Of a DNA stretch of 64,000 nucleotides, positions 35,095 through 44,737 are shown piece by piece. Each line of letters starts with the position of its first letter. Position 1 is the stretch's first letter. Below the pieces are notes generated by a model. The model ran no database searches. It saw only the letters and a list, made by a program, of their open reading frames with translations, and was not told where the DNA came from. This stretch comes from Bdellovibrionales bacterium (lineage in GTDB: Bacteria > Bdellovibrionota > Bdellovibrionia > Bdellovibrionales > UBA1609): NCBI GenBank assembly GCA_020628165.1, contig JAHDFM010000005.1:65981-129980 (forward strand). The letters are read 5' to 3'. Position numbers and translations under genes: made by a program.

Positions 35095-35579
35095 TTAAAT
35101 CGTTAATAATAATAGCTTCAGTTCTTGCCCTTTATTCAACTGTGATCAAAAATTATTTTTTCGAAAAAGAACAAGTGAGCGCAGAGCTCAACAAAGTGGC
35201 CAATGAAAACACCGACATCATGGCCAAGTACAATCAAAACAATAAAGGTGATGAAGCAGGTGTGAATGACTTGTACCAATACCGCCAAGACATGCTCACC
35301 CAAGTGAATAAGGTGAATCAATTGATCAAAGACGATGTCACCATGGAGTCTGTTAAAAAGATGATTACAGAAAATAAAGGCGTCCAAAGAATCAAAGATC
35401 AACTCAATATGGATCAAATGCAAGAGCTGCAAAAATTCGTAAAAAACTTTGGAGTCAAAAACATAAAATTTTTACAAGCCAACAAAATCCTGGGTGAAGA
35501 AGACACCAAGAAATTTGAAGTCACAGAGCCAATCTCTTTGGAAGAGTATAAAAAGAAATTTAACATCAAAGATCAGTGA
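35091..35579 (+). CDS. Small membrane-anchored helical protein of unknown function
   Basis: 162 residues: one N-terminal membrane helix (SLIIIASVLALYSTVI) that probably anchors it, then a soluble, Lys/Asn/Gln-rich helical domain (YQYRQDMLTQVNKVNQLI, MDQMQELQKFVKNFG). No family recognised. The ATG overlaps the kynB stop (ATGA), so it is translated with kynB, though no functional link is evident. Confidence 0.75.
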   Translation: MIKSLIIIASVLALYSTVIKNYFFEKEQVSAELNKVANENTDIMAKYNQNNKGDEAGVNDLYQYRQDMLTQVNKVNQLIKDDVTMESVKKMITENKGVQRIKDQLNMDQMQELQKFVKNFGVKNIKFLQANKILGEEDTKKFEVTEPISLEEYKKKFNIKDQ

Positions 35580-36049
35580 TTGTTTGTTTAGTGAAAATTG
35601 CTTATGTGCTATCTAATATAGGTGCCTGAATATAAAATATGATTTTTAACTACCAAGCTAAATGAGTTTATCTAAAAACACATTGTTAATGCCATTCAAA
35701 TTTTAAAAGCCAATAAAGTTTTAAATGCAGACCATAGTCATGTTTTTTGAAGTCAATGAGTCAATTTCACACGATGATTGCAAAAAAAATCATGAGTAAA
35801 GTGAAATAGTTGATAAAATTTATATGTTTATGGTTGTGAAAATAAATTAACTGTAAATACAAAAACTTAGAATTCATCGATTGAAAAAATATTTTTTTCG
35901 ATGGCAATCATTCGCCCAAAGTCCTGTCTTAAAAACAAAAAAACAGATCTCAATATGGCTCATAGCGAGCTTTAATGTTCATTTTATTTTTTAGAAAAAC
36001 CGAATAATTCCAATAGAAACTACATAACCAAGAGCATGCGGAGTTATTC
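35580..36049. other. Intergenic region upstream of the giant surface protein
   Basis: 470 AT-rich bases. An inverted repeat at 35875-35903 (catcga...tcgatg flanking A6/T6) may be a terminator or regulatory hairpin. GGAG lies six bases ahead of the giant-gene ATG. No open frame or RNA gene is convincing; the length suggests a regulated promoter. Confidence 0.5.
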
Positions 36050-39000
36050 ATGTCATTTTCATTCTTGCCCAGGTACCTAATCATATTTTCAATTATCAGT
36101 TCTATTTCATTTGTCATGTTTGGTTTTCAAAACTGTGGAAAATCGAGTTTTAAATTGAGAGATGGGATCACAGGCCTAAGCGGTTTGAATGCAGATGATG
36201 ATGCTGATGGTTTAACTAACGGTGCGGAGCAAGCTGGGACAACAGACCCTAACAATCCTGATAGTGATAACGATGGCCTGCTTGATGGTGAAGAGGTGAA
36301 CACTTACAACACAGACCCAATGAATCCCGACAGTGATGCTGGTGGACTCAATGATGGAGATGAAGTGAACAACGGTTCAGATCCGAACAAAGGCAATGAT
36401 GATGCGGTCACTAACCCACCTGCCGATCAAGACACAGACAAAGATGGACTAACAGATGTCTTTGAAACATCAACCTCCAACACAGACCCACTCAACCCAG
36501 ACTCAGACAATGATGGTCTCAATGATGGTGAAGAGGTTAACACTTACAAAACTAATCCGCTCAACCCAGACACCGATGGAGGCTCCGTCTTAGATGGGCA
36601 AGAAGTCACAAACGGAACTAACCCTAAAGACAATCCGAGCGACGATGCGGGACTTGATTCTGACAATGACGGTTTGACCGATAATTATGAACAAACCGTT
36701 TCTAAAACAGACCCTCAAAATCCAGACAGCGATGATGATGGCCTTCTTGATGGTGAAGAAGTCAGTGGTCCGAAAGGCAATGCACCTACAGATCCAAATA
36801 ACAAAGACACTGATGACGACGGTTTAGATGATGGAAAAGAAGTGAACACTTATGGCTCTGACCCTAACAACAAAGACACCGATGGTGGCGGAGTTGAAGA
36901 TGGGCCAGAAGTCTCTGCAGGCACAAGTCCTACTAACAAACAAGATGATAACGGTAGTCCCTTTGCTGATGATGACAACGATGGTTTAACAAACATTGTT
37001 GAAGAAAATTTAGGAACAGACCCTCAAAACCCTGATACAGATGGTGATGGACTGCTTGATGGTCCTGAGGTCATTGCACATGCAACGGACCCTAAAAACC
37101 CAGACACTGATGGCGGTGGTGTTAATGACGGCGAAGAGGTGGACACAAATAAAACCAATCCAAATGATAAACAAGATGATTTGTCGGATCCAAATAAAGA
37201 TTCTGACAAAGATGGTTTAACTGATATTCTAGAAACCAACACTGGAACTGATCCCAACAATCCCGACAGTGATAATGATGGGCTTTCTGATGGTGCGGAA
37301 GTGCTCACGCACGGTACGAACCCTTTAGATCCCGACACTGACAAAGGGGGAGTGAATGATGGTACTGAAGTGCAAAGAGGTTCTGATCCCAAAGCCGATC
37401 CAAGTGATGATAAAATAGATCCAAAAGGTGACGATGATAAAGATGGTTTAACTAATGAGGAAGAAATACAAGCTGGAACCAACCCTCATGATCCCGACAC
37501 TGATGATGATGGCCTCAAAGACGGTGCTGAGATTAAAACACACAAAACAGATCCTAATAATTCTGACACAGATGGTGGAGGTGTTAATGATGGTGTTGAA
37601 GTGGCTCGTGGCAGTGATCCAAATTCAAAACAAGATGACCTCATCCAATCTAGCAACTGCACGGTCAGTAAGGGGCTTGCAGTTTGGTCAGACCCAATCA
37701 ATAGCAAACAAACAGCCAATTCAAACTACTTAGGGCCGTTGACGTCTTACAAAGGGGCTTTGAGTGGAGCTACCAACTATGCTTACAAAAGCGCCTCAGC
37801 ACACCCAGTCGTCGGACCTCAGCCCGAAGAGGGAAAACTAAAAGTCTTTTTATACGAGGGCAAAGATGGATTGATGGCGAGCTTTTTTATAAACAAGGAC
37901 AATGCGCCTAATTTATTTATGAGTTTAAGCATGAACGTCACAACCTATGGAAACACCAGTTCTGATAAGGTGATTTTGTCTGATGACAGAGGCGAAATGA
38001 AGTTAGTTTCATCAGCTGGCGGCGAAAACAAGTACTCTGTGAATATGAGACTCAACAAAAACTCAGATGGTGCTGTTTTTGGTCCCTTCAATTCTAAAAA
38101 CTCAATGATTCACTTTGAAATTTTGAGTTCTAAGAATTTAGGTGCCATTGAAGTGCACTCTTTAAATGGTCAAGTGTATAACATGCAAAACACACACTTT
38201 ATGGTTGGTTACAGAGATTTTATGACCTGTGCATGCTCTGGTGGCGATCAAAAAATAAATTTCACCAACCTTCCACAACCAGTGGGCACCGAGACTTCCG
38301 GTGAGATCACTTTTGAAACAACGTTTAACAGTGATGCCCTAGCTACATGCACGATCAACGATGTGGCTGTACCGAACGGTTGTTTCAGTAAAACTCCTGT
38401 GAACTTTAATGAGTTCTTCATTGGTGAACATGAGTTCAAAGTGGTTGTCGAAGACAATGAAGGTGCCAGTTGCGAAGCCAAATTCAAATGGGAGATCAAA
38501 GGAAGTGGCTGTGTTGATTGTGAAGTTCCAGTTACTAATGACTCAGACAATGATGGTTTGAGTGATGACGACGAGAAAAAATTAGGAACGGACCCTAGCA
38601 AAGCTGACACCGATGGTGATAGTCTTGCTGATGGTGCCGAAGTGAATAAATACAAATCTGACCCTCTGAAGAAAGACACCGACGGCGGTGGAGTTGAAGA
38701 TGGAGCTGAGGTGCAAAGAGGTTCTGATCCTATCGATGCCGCTGATGATAAGGGAAATCTCAACAAAGATGATGACAACGATGGTTTAAGTAATGAAGTC
38801 GAAGCTCAACTGGGCACAGATCTTAAAAACCCAGACACCGACGGTGATGGCTTAAAGGACGGTCCTGAAGTGAATTCTTTTAAAACTGATCCACTTAAAA
38901 AAGACACCGACGGTGGCGGAGCTGAAGACGGCATGGAAGTGTCAATGGGTGGAGATCCATTAAACTCTGATGACGATGACCTTTTAAATCGAGATCCAGC

Positions 39001-42000
39001 AGCACTTATTGACACAGATAATGATGGCTTGCTTGATTCTGTTGAAAAAACATTAGGCACAGATCCCAATAACCCAGACAGCGATGGTGACAGTTTGATT
39101 GATGGAGCTGAAGTGAATGATTACAAGTCAAACCCGCTCGATAAAGACACGGATAAAGGGGGCGTTGAAGACGGTGTTGAAGTGCAAAATGGCACAGACC
39201 CAACAAAGTCAACAGACGATAGCGAAGACGTTCGCGATGATGACGGAGATGGTTTAACAAACACCGAAGAAGCTCGCCTTAAAACAGATCCTAATAACCC
39301 AGACACCGATGGTGATGGTCTTAGGGATGGTTTTGAAGTGAATAAATTTAAAACGGACCCAACTAAAAAAGACACCGATGGTGGCGGCATGAACGATGGT
39401 GATGAAGTTAACTCAGGTTTTGATCCATTAGATGCTAAAGATGATAATTACACTCCACCGATTGCTCTACTTGATGTTGACGGTGACGGGCTCTTAGATT
39501 CTGAAGAATTAAAATTGGGCACAGACCCACTGAACCCTGATAGCGATGATGATGGATTGAACGATGGATCCGAAGTGAAAGTGCATAAAACCAATCCTAA
39601 AGATCCTGATTCAGATAATGATGGTTTAACAGATGGTAAAGAGGTGACGTTGCATAAAACAAACCCTCTCGATATGGACACCGACGGTGACGCTCTTAAA
39701 GATGGTGAAGAGGTGACTCAACATAAAACCGACCCTCAAAATGTCGATACGGATGGCGATGGTTTGAAAGATGGTGGTGAAGTGATCACTTACAAAACCA
39801 ATCCTCTCAAAAAAGACACCGATGATGACAGTCTTAACGATGGTGATGAGGTGAAATCTCATAAAACAGATCCTTCTAAAAAAGACACCGATGGCGACAC
39901 CTTAATGGATGGAATAGAAGTCAATAAAACGCAAACAGATCCAACAAAGCAAGATACCGATGCTGATGGTCTGACCGATGGGGATGAGGTGAAAAAAATC
40001 AAAACAAACCCAATCTTACCAGACAGTGATGAGGACAGCTTGATTGATGGAGAGGAAGTTAAAAAATATAAAACCGATCCGATCAAAAAAGACAGTGACG
40101 GTGACAGTTTGTCTGATGGGGAAGAGGTTCTTAGTCACAAGACAAGTCCAACCTCTAAAGACAGTGATGGTGACGGTTTAGATGATAGCTCAGAGCTTTC
40201 TAAATATAAAACAAACCCTAATGTTAAAGACACTGATGGCGATGGCTTGAATGACGGTAATGAAGTGAAAACGTATAAAACTGATCCAACAGAAAAAGAT
40301 ACGGACAAAGATAAACTCTCTGATAGCGATGAAGTGTTAAAGCATAAAACCAACCCGCTTAAAACGGATTCAGATGGCGATACTTTAAGTGATGGAGCCG
40401 AGGTTTTAACTCATAAAACAAACCCTTTGAGTAAAGATACGGATAAGGGCGGTGTTAATGATGACATTGAGGTTAAAAAAGGGACCAACCCGGTCAATGA
40501 TCCACAAGATGATCGTAAAATTTTAGGCATTGTGGATGGGCAGTGGACACCTTGGACCGAATGGAAAAAAACAGGTGCATGTATAAAGGGATCACAAAAA
40601 CTCATCAGGTCTCGTTCATGTGCTAATCCAGCTCCTGCAAAAGGCGGTAAAAAGTGCATCGATAAAAATGGTAAAGAAAGTTTACAGGAGCAAGAAGTTA
40701 AAAATGAAACTTGCGTGCCTGAGCCTGGTCAATGGGGCCCATGGGCTGCATGGGAAGTGGTGAGTGAATGTGTTGACTCAAAACACAAGTTAAAAACCTA
40801 CAGAACTTGTTCACCTCATCCGGTATCTCTCCAGCAATGTTTGAAAGAGGACGGCACTTTTGGTCTCAAAGATGAAAAAACAACTTATAGAAAATGCACA
40901 CCACCACCTGTTGATGGTGGGTGGTCACCTTGGGAGAAATGGCAAGCACTTGGTGTTTGTGATATCAATACCATGAAGCAAAAGTATATTTCCGTTCGTA
41001 GGTGTACGAACCCTGCGCCATTGCATGGTGGTGAAAAGTGTAAAACTTTAAAAGGGTCACGCGCTGATACAGAGGATCGTTCTGAACTGAGATCATGCAA
41101 ACCAGATCCCATCAATGGGGCTTGGGGGCTTTGGTCGAAGTGGAAAAACGTCAGTGAATGTGATGTGAAAACTTTTAAACAAAAGTTTCAACGAACACGA
41201 TTGTGTGATTCACCTTCTGCTCAATTTGGTGGAAAGTTATGCTCAACTTCAAAAGGTCAAATAGCTAAAGTTGAAACGGCAACGGTGTTTAAATCTTGTC
41301 GTCCAGACTCGATTGATGGAGGGTGGGGCCCATGGTCAAAGTGGGTTGATGCTGGTGATTGCAACTATAAAACTTTAAAAAAGCGACAAGTAAAAACAAG
41401 AAAGTGTGACAGCCCAAGACCGCAATTCAGTGGTAAGATTTGCACAAAGACCGACGAGTCGATTGGAATGATTGAAGAGATCACACGTTCTATAGCTTGT
41501 AAACCACCTGCGATAGATGGAGGTTGGTCTGCTTGGAGTGCTTGGAAAGAAAAAACAAAGTGTGATCCGAAAACAAGAAAGCAGGAATTCACTCGAACTC
41601 GAAATTGCAATCAACCAAAGCCAATGTATGGTGGAAAAAAGTGTCGCGATAAGAAAAATGCGGTTTCATCGGCAGAGACAGAAACAGTGAAGAGATCGTG
41701 TCAGCCAGCACCTATTGATGGTGGTTGGGGCGCATGGGGCTCGTGGAAAGCTCTCGATAAGTGTTCTAATGAAGGTAAAATTAGGTACATTCGTTACAGA
41801 ACATGTAATAAGCCATTGAAGCAGTTTGGTGGCAAAGAGTGTCCTAACCCTGTTCGATTGTTAAAAGGAAAAACACCAGCAATGGACTCTCAGATCACAA
41901 CAAAATCTTGCACACCGCCAGTTGGTGTGTGGAGTGGTTGGAGTGCTAAAGAAAAAGCAGGGGTTTGTAAAAACGGAGTTCAAAAATACAAACAAGTGCG

Positions 42001-43264
42001 AACCTGCCGTGGTCCAGGCATTTGTAAAAATAAAAAAGGGGAGTCTGCAACCACAGAAGTTATGTATTCAGAAGTGTCCTGTGCCGGTACTTGGGGGGCA
42101 TGGAGTTCAACAAAAGTGGGAGCCTGCGCCAATGGCAAAGCAAGACATTCTAAATGGAGAATCTGTCAGCCTAGTGGAAAACTATGTAAACATAGCAAAA
42201 CTGGCAAATGGGTGAACAAAGAAGACAGTCAGATTGATAAACCTTGCACAGTGGCTGCCGTCTGTACTGTTGACAAGAGCATTGGAACAGCTTTGCCTCC
42301 TGCGAATGTGGTGCAAACGCATTTCAAAAAACTCTCAGGTGGATACTTTCATAAAATGTACCTACCTCAGTCGGGAACTCAAATGACAACATCAGCTTAC
42401 TCTCAGTGGAAGCAATTTATCCAATTCGAAAAATGTGTCAAAGGGGGCAAAGTTGAATGGAAGGTGAAAGATTACACCTCACCAGTTAGAAAAGGGGAAG
42501 TGTATGGAGCCCATGGGTTCACAGGAAAGAACTCTTACACCATTCCTTGTTTGATGGATAAAAATGGCCGTTGTATTAAAAAATGGTTAGATGGTAAAAA
42601 TCATGGTTACAGTTCTTGTATGTACCGGGTTCATAATGGCGGTGGCAGGCCTGCCACTGCTGGAGAGAAAGTTGTCAATGGACGTAGGTTAAGCTTCTGT
42701 GACCTAACAGGTGATGTCGAACCACCTCCCACTTCACAAAATTGCCAGCCAAAAATTCACAGTAGTAGTGGCAGCACTCTATCTATAGAGGCCGAGTGTT
42801 TCTCTAAAAACACAGGCCGTCGTGGGCAAAATTGGAGAATAGTGAGTAAAGGTGGAGCCAGTAACAATAAAGTGATGGAAGTTCCTAACGCCAATCAACA
42901 CAGGTCGAACAAGAGCAACTCACCACAGCTGGATTACAAAATAAAGTTCAGTTCGGCGGGTTGGTACACGGTTTGGGTGAGAGGGTACGCGCAAGTCATA
43001 GGTCCAAACTCTTACCACAGTGATAGTTTACATGTTGGGATCAATGGTAATTTGTCATCTGGCCTTGCAGTTTCTGGATTTAGTGGCAATAGATATATGT
43101 GGTCTAATCAGAGAATGAACACTCGCACTCGAGCAAGAATTTATGTGCCGTCAAAAGGGACGCACACGATCAGTGTCTGGATGCGTGAAGATGGTATGAT
43201 GATTGATAAACTTTTGTTTACAAAAGACAGTAAGTACACACCGTCGGGGTATGGGCCAAGATAG
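36050..43264 (+). CDS. Giant mosaic surface protein with thrombospondin type-3 and type-1 repeats
   Basis: 2404 residues. N-terminal helix (~8-26) ends in FGFQNCGKSS, a probable atypical lipoprotein signal. Residues ~48-530: type-3-like calcium repeats of the D-x-D-x-D-G-L-x-D-G-x-E form, often ending TDP. ~531-825: a module shared with the gene at the left edge, ending in an Ig-like Cys-containing domain. ~830-1485: a second, longer block of type-3 repeats. ~1493-2070: nine thrombospondin type-1-like repeats (GWGPWSKWVDAGDC type, W-x-x-W-x-x-W then Cys). ~2071-2230: a Cys-containing region of unknown fold. ~2231-2404: a CBM6/malectin-like carbohydrate-binding domain (WYTVWVRGYA, DSLHVGING, DKLLFTKD). 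Likely a long calcium-stiffened adhesin on the cell surface. Single gene, GGAG before ATG. Confidence 0.9.
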   Translation: MSFSFLPRYLIIFSIISSISFVMFGFQNCGKSSFKLRDGITGLSGLNADDDADGLTNGAEQAGTTDPNNPDSDNDGLLDGEEVNTYNTDPMNPDSDAGGLNDGDEVNNGSDPNKGNDDAVTNPPADQDTDKDGLTDVFETSTSNTDPLNPDSDNDGLNDGEEVNTYKTNPLNPDTDGGSVLDGQEVTNGTNPKDNPSDDAGLDSDNDGLTDNYEQTVSKTDPQNPDSDDDGLLDGEEVSGPKGNAPTDPNNKDTDDDGLDDGKEVNTYGSDPNNKDTDGGGVEDGPEVSAGTSPTNKQDDNGSPFADDDNDGLTNIVEENLGTDPQNPDTDGDGLLDGPEVIAHATDPKNPDTDGGGVNDGEEVDTNKTNPNDKQDDLSDPNKDSDKDGLTDILETNTGTDPNNPDSDNDGLSDGAEVLTHGTNPLDPDTDKGGVNDGTEVQRGSDPKADPSDDKIDPKGDDDKDGLTNEEEIQAGTNPHDPDTDDDGLKDGAEIKTHKTDPNNSDTDGGGVNDGVEVARGSDPNSKQDDLIQSSNCTVSKGLAVWSDPINSKQTANSNYLGPLTSYKGALSGATNYAYKSASAHPVVGPQPEEGKLKVFLYEGKDGLMASFFINKDNAPNLFMSLSMNVTTYGNTSSDKVILSDDRGEMKLVSSAGGENKYSVNMRLNKNSDGAVFGPFNSKNSMIHFEILSSKNLGAIEVHSLNGQVYNMQNTHFMVGYRDFMTCACSGGDQKINFTNLPQPVGTETSGEITFETTFNSDALATCTINDVAVPNGCFSKTPVNFNEFFIGEHEFKVVVEDNEGASCEAKFKWEIKGSGCVDCEVPVTNDSDNDGLSDDDEKKLGTDPSKADTDGDSLADGAEVNKYKSDPLKKDTDGGGVEDGAEVQRGSDPIDAADDKGNLNKDDDNDGLSNEVEAQLGTDLKNPDTDGDGLKDGPEVNSFKTDPLKKDTDGGGAEDGMEVSMGGDPLNSDDDDLLNRDPAALIDTDNDGLLDSVEKTLGTDPNNPDSDGDSLIDGAEVNDYKSNPLDKDTDKGGVEDGVEVQNGTDPTKSTDDSEDVRDDDGDGLTNTEEARLKTDPNNPDTDGDGLRDGFEVNKFKTDPTKKDTDGGGMNDGDEVNSGFDPLDAKDDNYTPPIALLDVDGDGLLDSEELKLGTDPLNPDSDDDGLNDGSEVKVHKTNPKDPDSDNDGLTDGKEVTLHKTNPLDMDTDGDALKDGEEVTQHKTDPQNVDTDGDGLKDGGEVITYKTNPLKKDTDDDSLNDGDEVKSHKTDPSKKDTDGDTLMDGIEVNKTQTDPTKQDTDADGLTDGDEVKKIKTNPILPDSDEDSLIDGEEVKKYKTDPIKKDSDGDSLSDGEEVLSHKTSPTSKDSDGDGLDDSSELSKYKTNPNVKDTDGDGLNDGNEVKTYKTDPTEKDTDKDKLSDSDEVLKHKTNPLKTDSDGDTLSDGAEVLTHKTNPLSKDTDKGGVNDDIEVKKGTNPVNDPQDDRKILGIVDGQWTPWTEWKKTGACIKGSQKLIRSRSCANPAPAKGGKKCIDKNGKESLQEQEVKNETCVPEPGQWGPWAAWEVVSECVDSKHKLKTYRTCSPHPVSLQQCLKEDGTFGLKDEKTTYRKCTPPPVDGGWSPWEKWQALGVCDINTMKQKYISVRRCTNPAPLHGGEKCKTLKGSRADTEDRSELRSCKPDPINGAWGLWSKWKNVSECDVKTFKQKFQRTRLCDSPSAQFGGKLCSTSKGQIAKVETATVFKSCRPDSIDGGWGPWSKWVDAGDCNYKTLKKRQVKTRKCDSPRPQFSGKICTKTDESIGMIEEITRSIACKPPAIDGGWSAWSAWKEKTKCDPKTRKQEFTRTRNCNQPKPMYGGKKCRDKKNAVSSAETETVKRSCQPAPIDGGWGAWGSWKALDKCSNEGKIRYIRYRTCNKPLKQFGGKECPNPVRLLKGKTPAMDSQITTKSCTPPVGVWSGWSAKEKAGVCKNGVQKYKQVRTCRGPGICKNKKGESATTEVMYSEVSCAGTWGAWSSTKVGACANGKARHSKWRICQPSGKLCKHSKTGKWVNKEDSQIDKPCTVAAVCTVDKSIGTALPPANVVQTHFKKLSGGYFHKMYLPQSGTQMTTSAYSQWKQFIQFEKCVKGGKVEWKVKDYTSPVRKGEVYGAHGFTGKNSYTIPCLMDKNGRCIKKWLDGKNHGYSSCMYRVHNGGGRPATAGEKVVNGRRLSFCDLTGDVEPPPTSQNCQPKIHSSSGSTLSIEAECFSKNTGRRGQNWRIVSKGGASNNKVMEVPNANQHRSNKSNSPQLDYKIKFSSAGWYTVWVRGYAQVIGPNSYHSDSLHVGINGNLSSGLAVSGFSGNRYMWSNQRMNTRTRARIYVPSKGTHTISVWMREDGMMIDKLLFTKDSKYTPSGYGPR

Positions 43265-43292
43265 ACGTAGACCATTAAAGTGAAACTAACCG

Positions 43293-43318
43293 AGTCTTCG
43301 CTTTTAAGAGTGAAGACT
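43293..43318. terminator. Hairpin between convergent genes, possible terminator
   Basis: Arms 43293-43302 and 43309-43318 pair with one wobble, with a short loop. It is placed between the giant surface gene and the convergent LysR gene. No clear T-run follows on either strand, so the call is weak. Confidence 0.4.
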
Positions 43319-43338
43319 TATTAGGTGATGACAGCTCT

Positions 43339-44262
43339 TTAATTTTTATGGGAGCGTTTTATAAGCTCAGATTTGTCCCAATACAGAGTCTTAGAGAAGT
43401 ATTGGGTGAGATAATCAATGAACACTCTTACTTTAGGGGCCAATAATCGAGAGCTGGGGTAAACAGCCCAAAGTGCCGCATTCGATTCGAGTTTGGTATT
43501 TTTCAAGACTTGCACTAACTCGCCTGTGTTAAGTTGTTTATAAGAACACCAAGTTGCAGTTAAAGTGATGCCAAGTCCTTGAACTGCAGCATCTCTTGCT
43601 GCTTCGCCGTTATCAGTAAGGAATTTATTGTTAGTTTTAATTGTTTTATATCCAGTCGATGTTTTAAAGCGCCATGACTCTAGGCCCATCAAATTGACAC
43701 ATTTGTGCTGATTTAAGTCTTCAATTTTTTTTGGTGTTCCATTTTTTGCAAGGTACTTCGGTGAAGCACAAAGGATACGATGATCTGAAGCAATTTTTTT
43801 TGCAATCATTGATGAATCGTTCATCACTGCATTTCGAATGGCAACATCAAAACCGCCTTCTACCAAATCAACAATAGTGTCACTCAGGTGCATCTCTACA
43901 ATCAAATCGGGGTACGTACTTAAAAAGTAATCTAAAGCTGGAACTAAATGCAGTCGACCAAAAGAGGCAGGCGCTGTGATTCTGAGTTTGCCTTTTGGTG
44001 ATATATTTCCAATGCCGATGGATGCTTTTGCGCTATCAAAGCTTTCGAGAATTTCTATGGCATGAGGTAAAAATATTTCTCCTTCTTCAGTTAAAGACAC
44101 CTTCCTCGTTGTTCTGTGGATGAGCCGAGCTCCAATATTGCTTTCAAGTTTATTAATGTGTGCACTTGAAACTGCCTGTGAGAGGCCAGACTCTTTTCCA
44201 GCTTGGCTAATGTTGCCGAGAGTTGCAACTCTTGTAAATAGTCTTAAATGATCAATATTCAT
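43339..44262 (-). CDS. LysR-family transcriptional regulator
   Basis: 307 residues, the usual size. The N-terminal helix-turn-helix reads LRLFTRVATLGNISQAGKE, with SGLSQAVSSAHINKLESNIG and LIHRTTRKVSLTEEGE. The effector domain starts at GKLRITAPASFGRLHLVPAL and includes GFDVAIRNAVMNDSSM, as in the subgroup resembling DsdC/CrgA-like regulators of quinone or aldehyde reductases. It is divergent from an N-terminal remnant of a zinc-type alcohol dehydrogenase, which is likely its lost target; the regulator may now control other genes or be on its way to loss. Confidence 0.94.
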   Translation of the reverse strand: MNIDHLRLFTRVATLGNISQAGKESGLSQAVSSAHINKLESNIGARLIHRTTRKVSLTEEGEIFLPHAIEILESFDSAKASIGIGNISPKGKLRITAPASFGRLHLVPALDYFLSTYPDLIVEMHLSDTIVDLVEGGFDVAIRNAVMNDSSMIAKKIASDHRILCASPKYLAKNGTPKKIEDLNQHKCVNLMGLESWRFKTSTGYKTIKTNNKFLTDNGEAARDAAVQGLGITLTATWCSYKQLNTGELVQVLKNTKLESNAALWAVYPSSRLLAPKVRVFIDYLTQYFSKTLYWDKSELIKRSHKN

Positions 44263-44379
44263 GCATTAATAACCTTTATTATATAGAAAAACTAAAAACT
44301 AATTTTATTATTTAGTATATTATCAATTTAAATAAAACAATTTAAGCTAACAGTGAATTAGTTTTCAACGGAGGTTTAA

Positions 44380-44604
44380 ATGAAAGCAATGGTCATTAAT
44401 AAGTTTGGCGGTATAGATGTTTTTGAAATGTCTGAAGTTACTAAACCAAACGTTAGCAGCGGACAGGTTCTAGTAAAAATCAAAGCAACGAGTGTCAACA
44501 CTGTGGATACAATGATCCGACAGATGGGTAAAGACCTTGCCTTGTCGCCGGAACCTCCAGCCATTTTAGGTATGGACTTTGCCGGAGTGATGTTTAATAA
44601 CTAG
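44380..44604 (+). pseudogene. Truncated medium-chain dehydrogenase (quinone oxidoreductase-like) remnant
   Basis: Only 74 residues remain: MKAMVINKFGGIDVFEM through PPAILGMDFAGVM, the N-terminal GroES-like domain of the zeta-crystallin/zinc-alcohol-dehydrogenase family, which normally has ~320 residues. The frame ends at FNN just where the chain should continue with G-x-V. The following 130 bases encode nothing of the family. A good GGAGG ribosome-binding site and the divergent LysR gene show that a full gene once stood here. A short functional product is unlikely. Confidence 0.85.
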
Positions 44605-44689
44605 TTTGTTATTAAATTAGAATTTTATAATTTTTTCTCTAAAAATTTAGAACCTGAAATTGAATTTGGTATTTCTTGAATTTAAATAA

Positions 44690-44724
44690 AGGCACCTACA
44701 TATAGTTACTAGGTGCCTCTTTTT
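44690..44724. terminator. Bidirectional rho-independent terminator
   Basis: A perfect 9-bp stem (44690-44698 with 44710-44718) around an 11-base loop, with T5 on the plus side and T-rich sequence on the minus side. It sits between the dehydrogenase remnant and the convergent patatin-like gene (stop at 44738) and can end both. Confidence 0.85.
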
Positions 44725-44737
44725 GAATAGAATATAT

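Noticed and set aside
36195..40500. Dense short DNA repeats that could be read as a CRISPR-like or satellite array, and several long antisense open frames (for example 38248-38778)
   Set aside because: The repeats are in frame and code for D-x-D-x-D-G protein repeats with varied DNA sequence; the antisense frames are the mirror of this codon bias (Ser/Pro/Val-rich) and have no start signals.
41922..42215. Second open frame inside the type-1 repeat region
   Set aside because: It lies in a different frame within the giant gene and has Lys/Gln-rich composition produced by the codon bias of the real frame.
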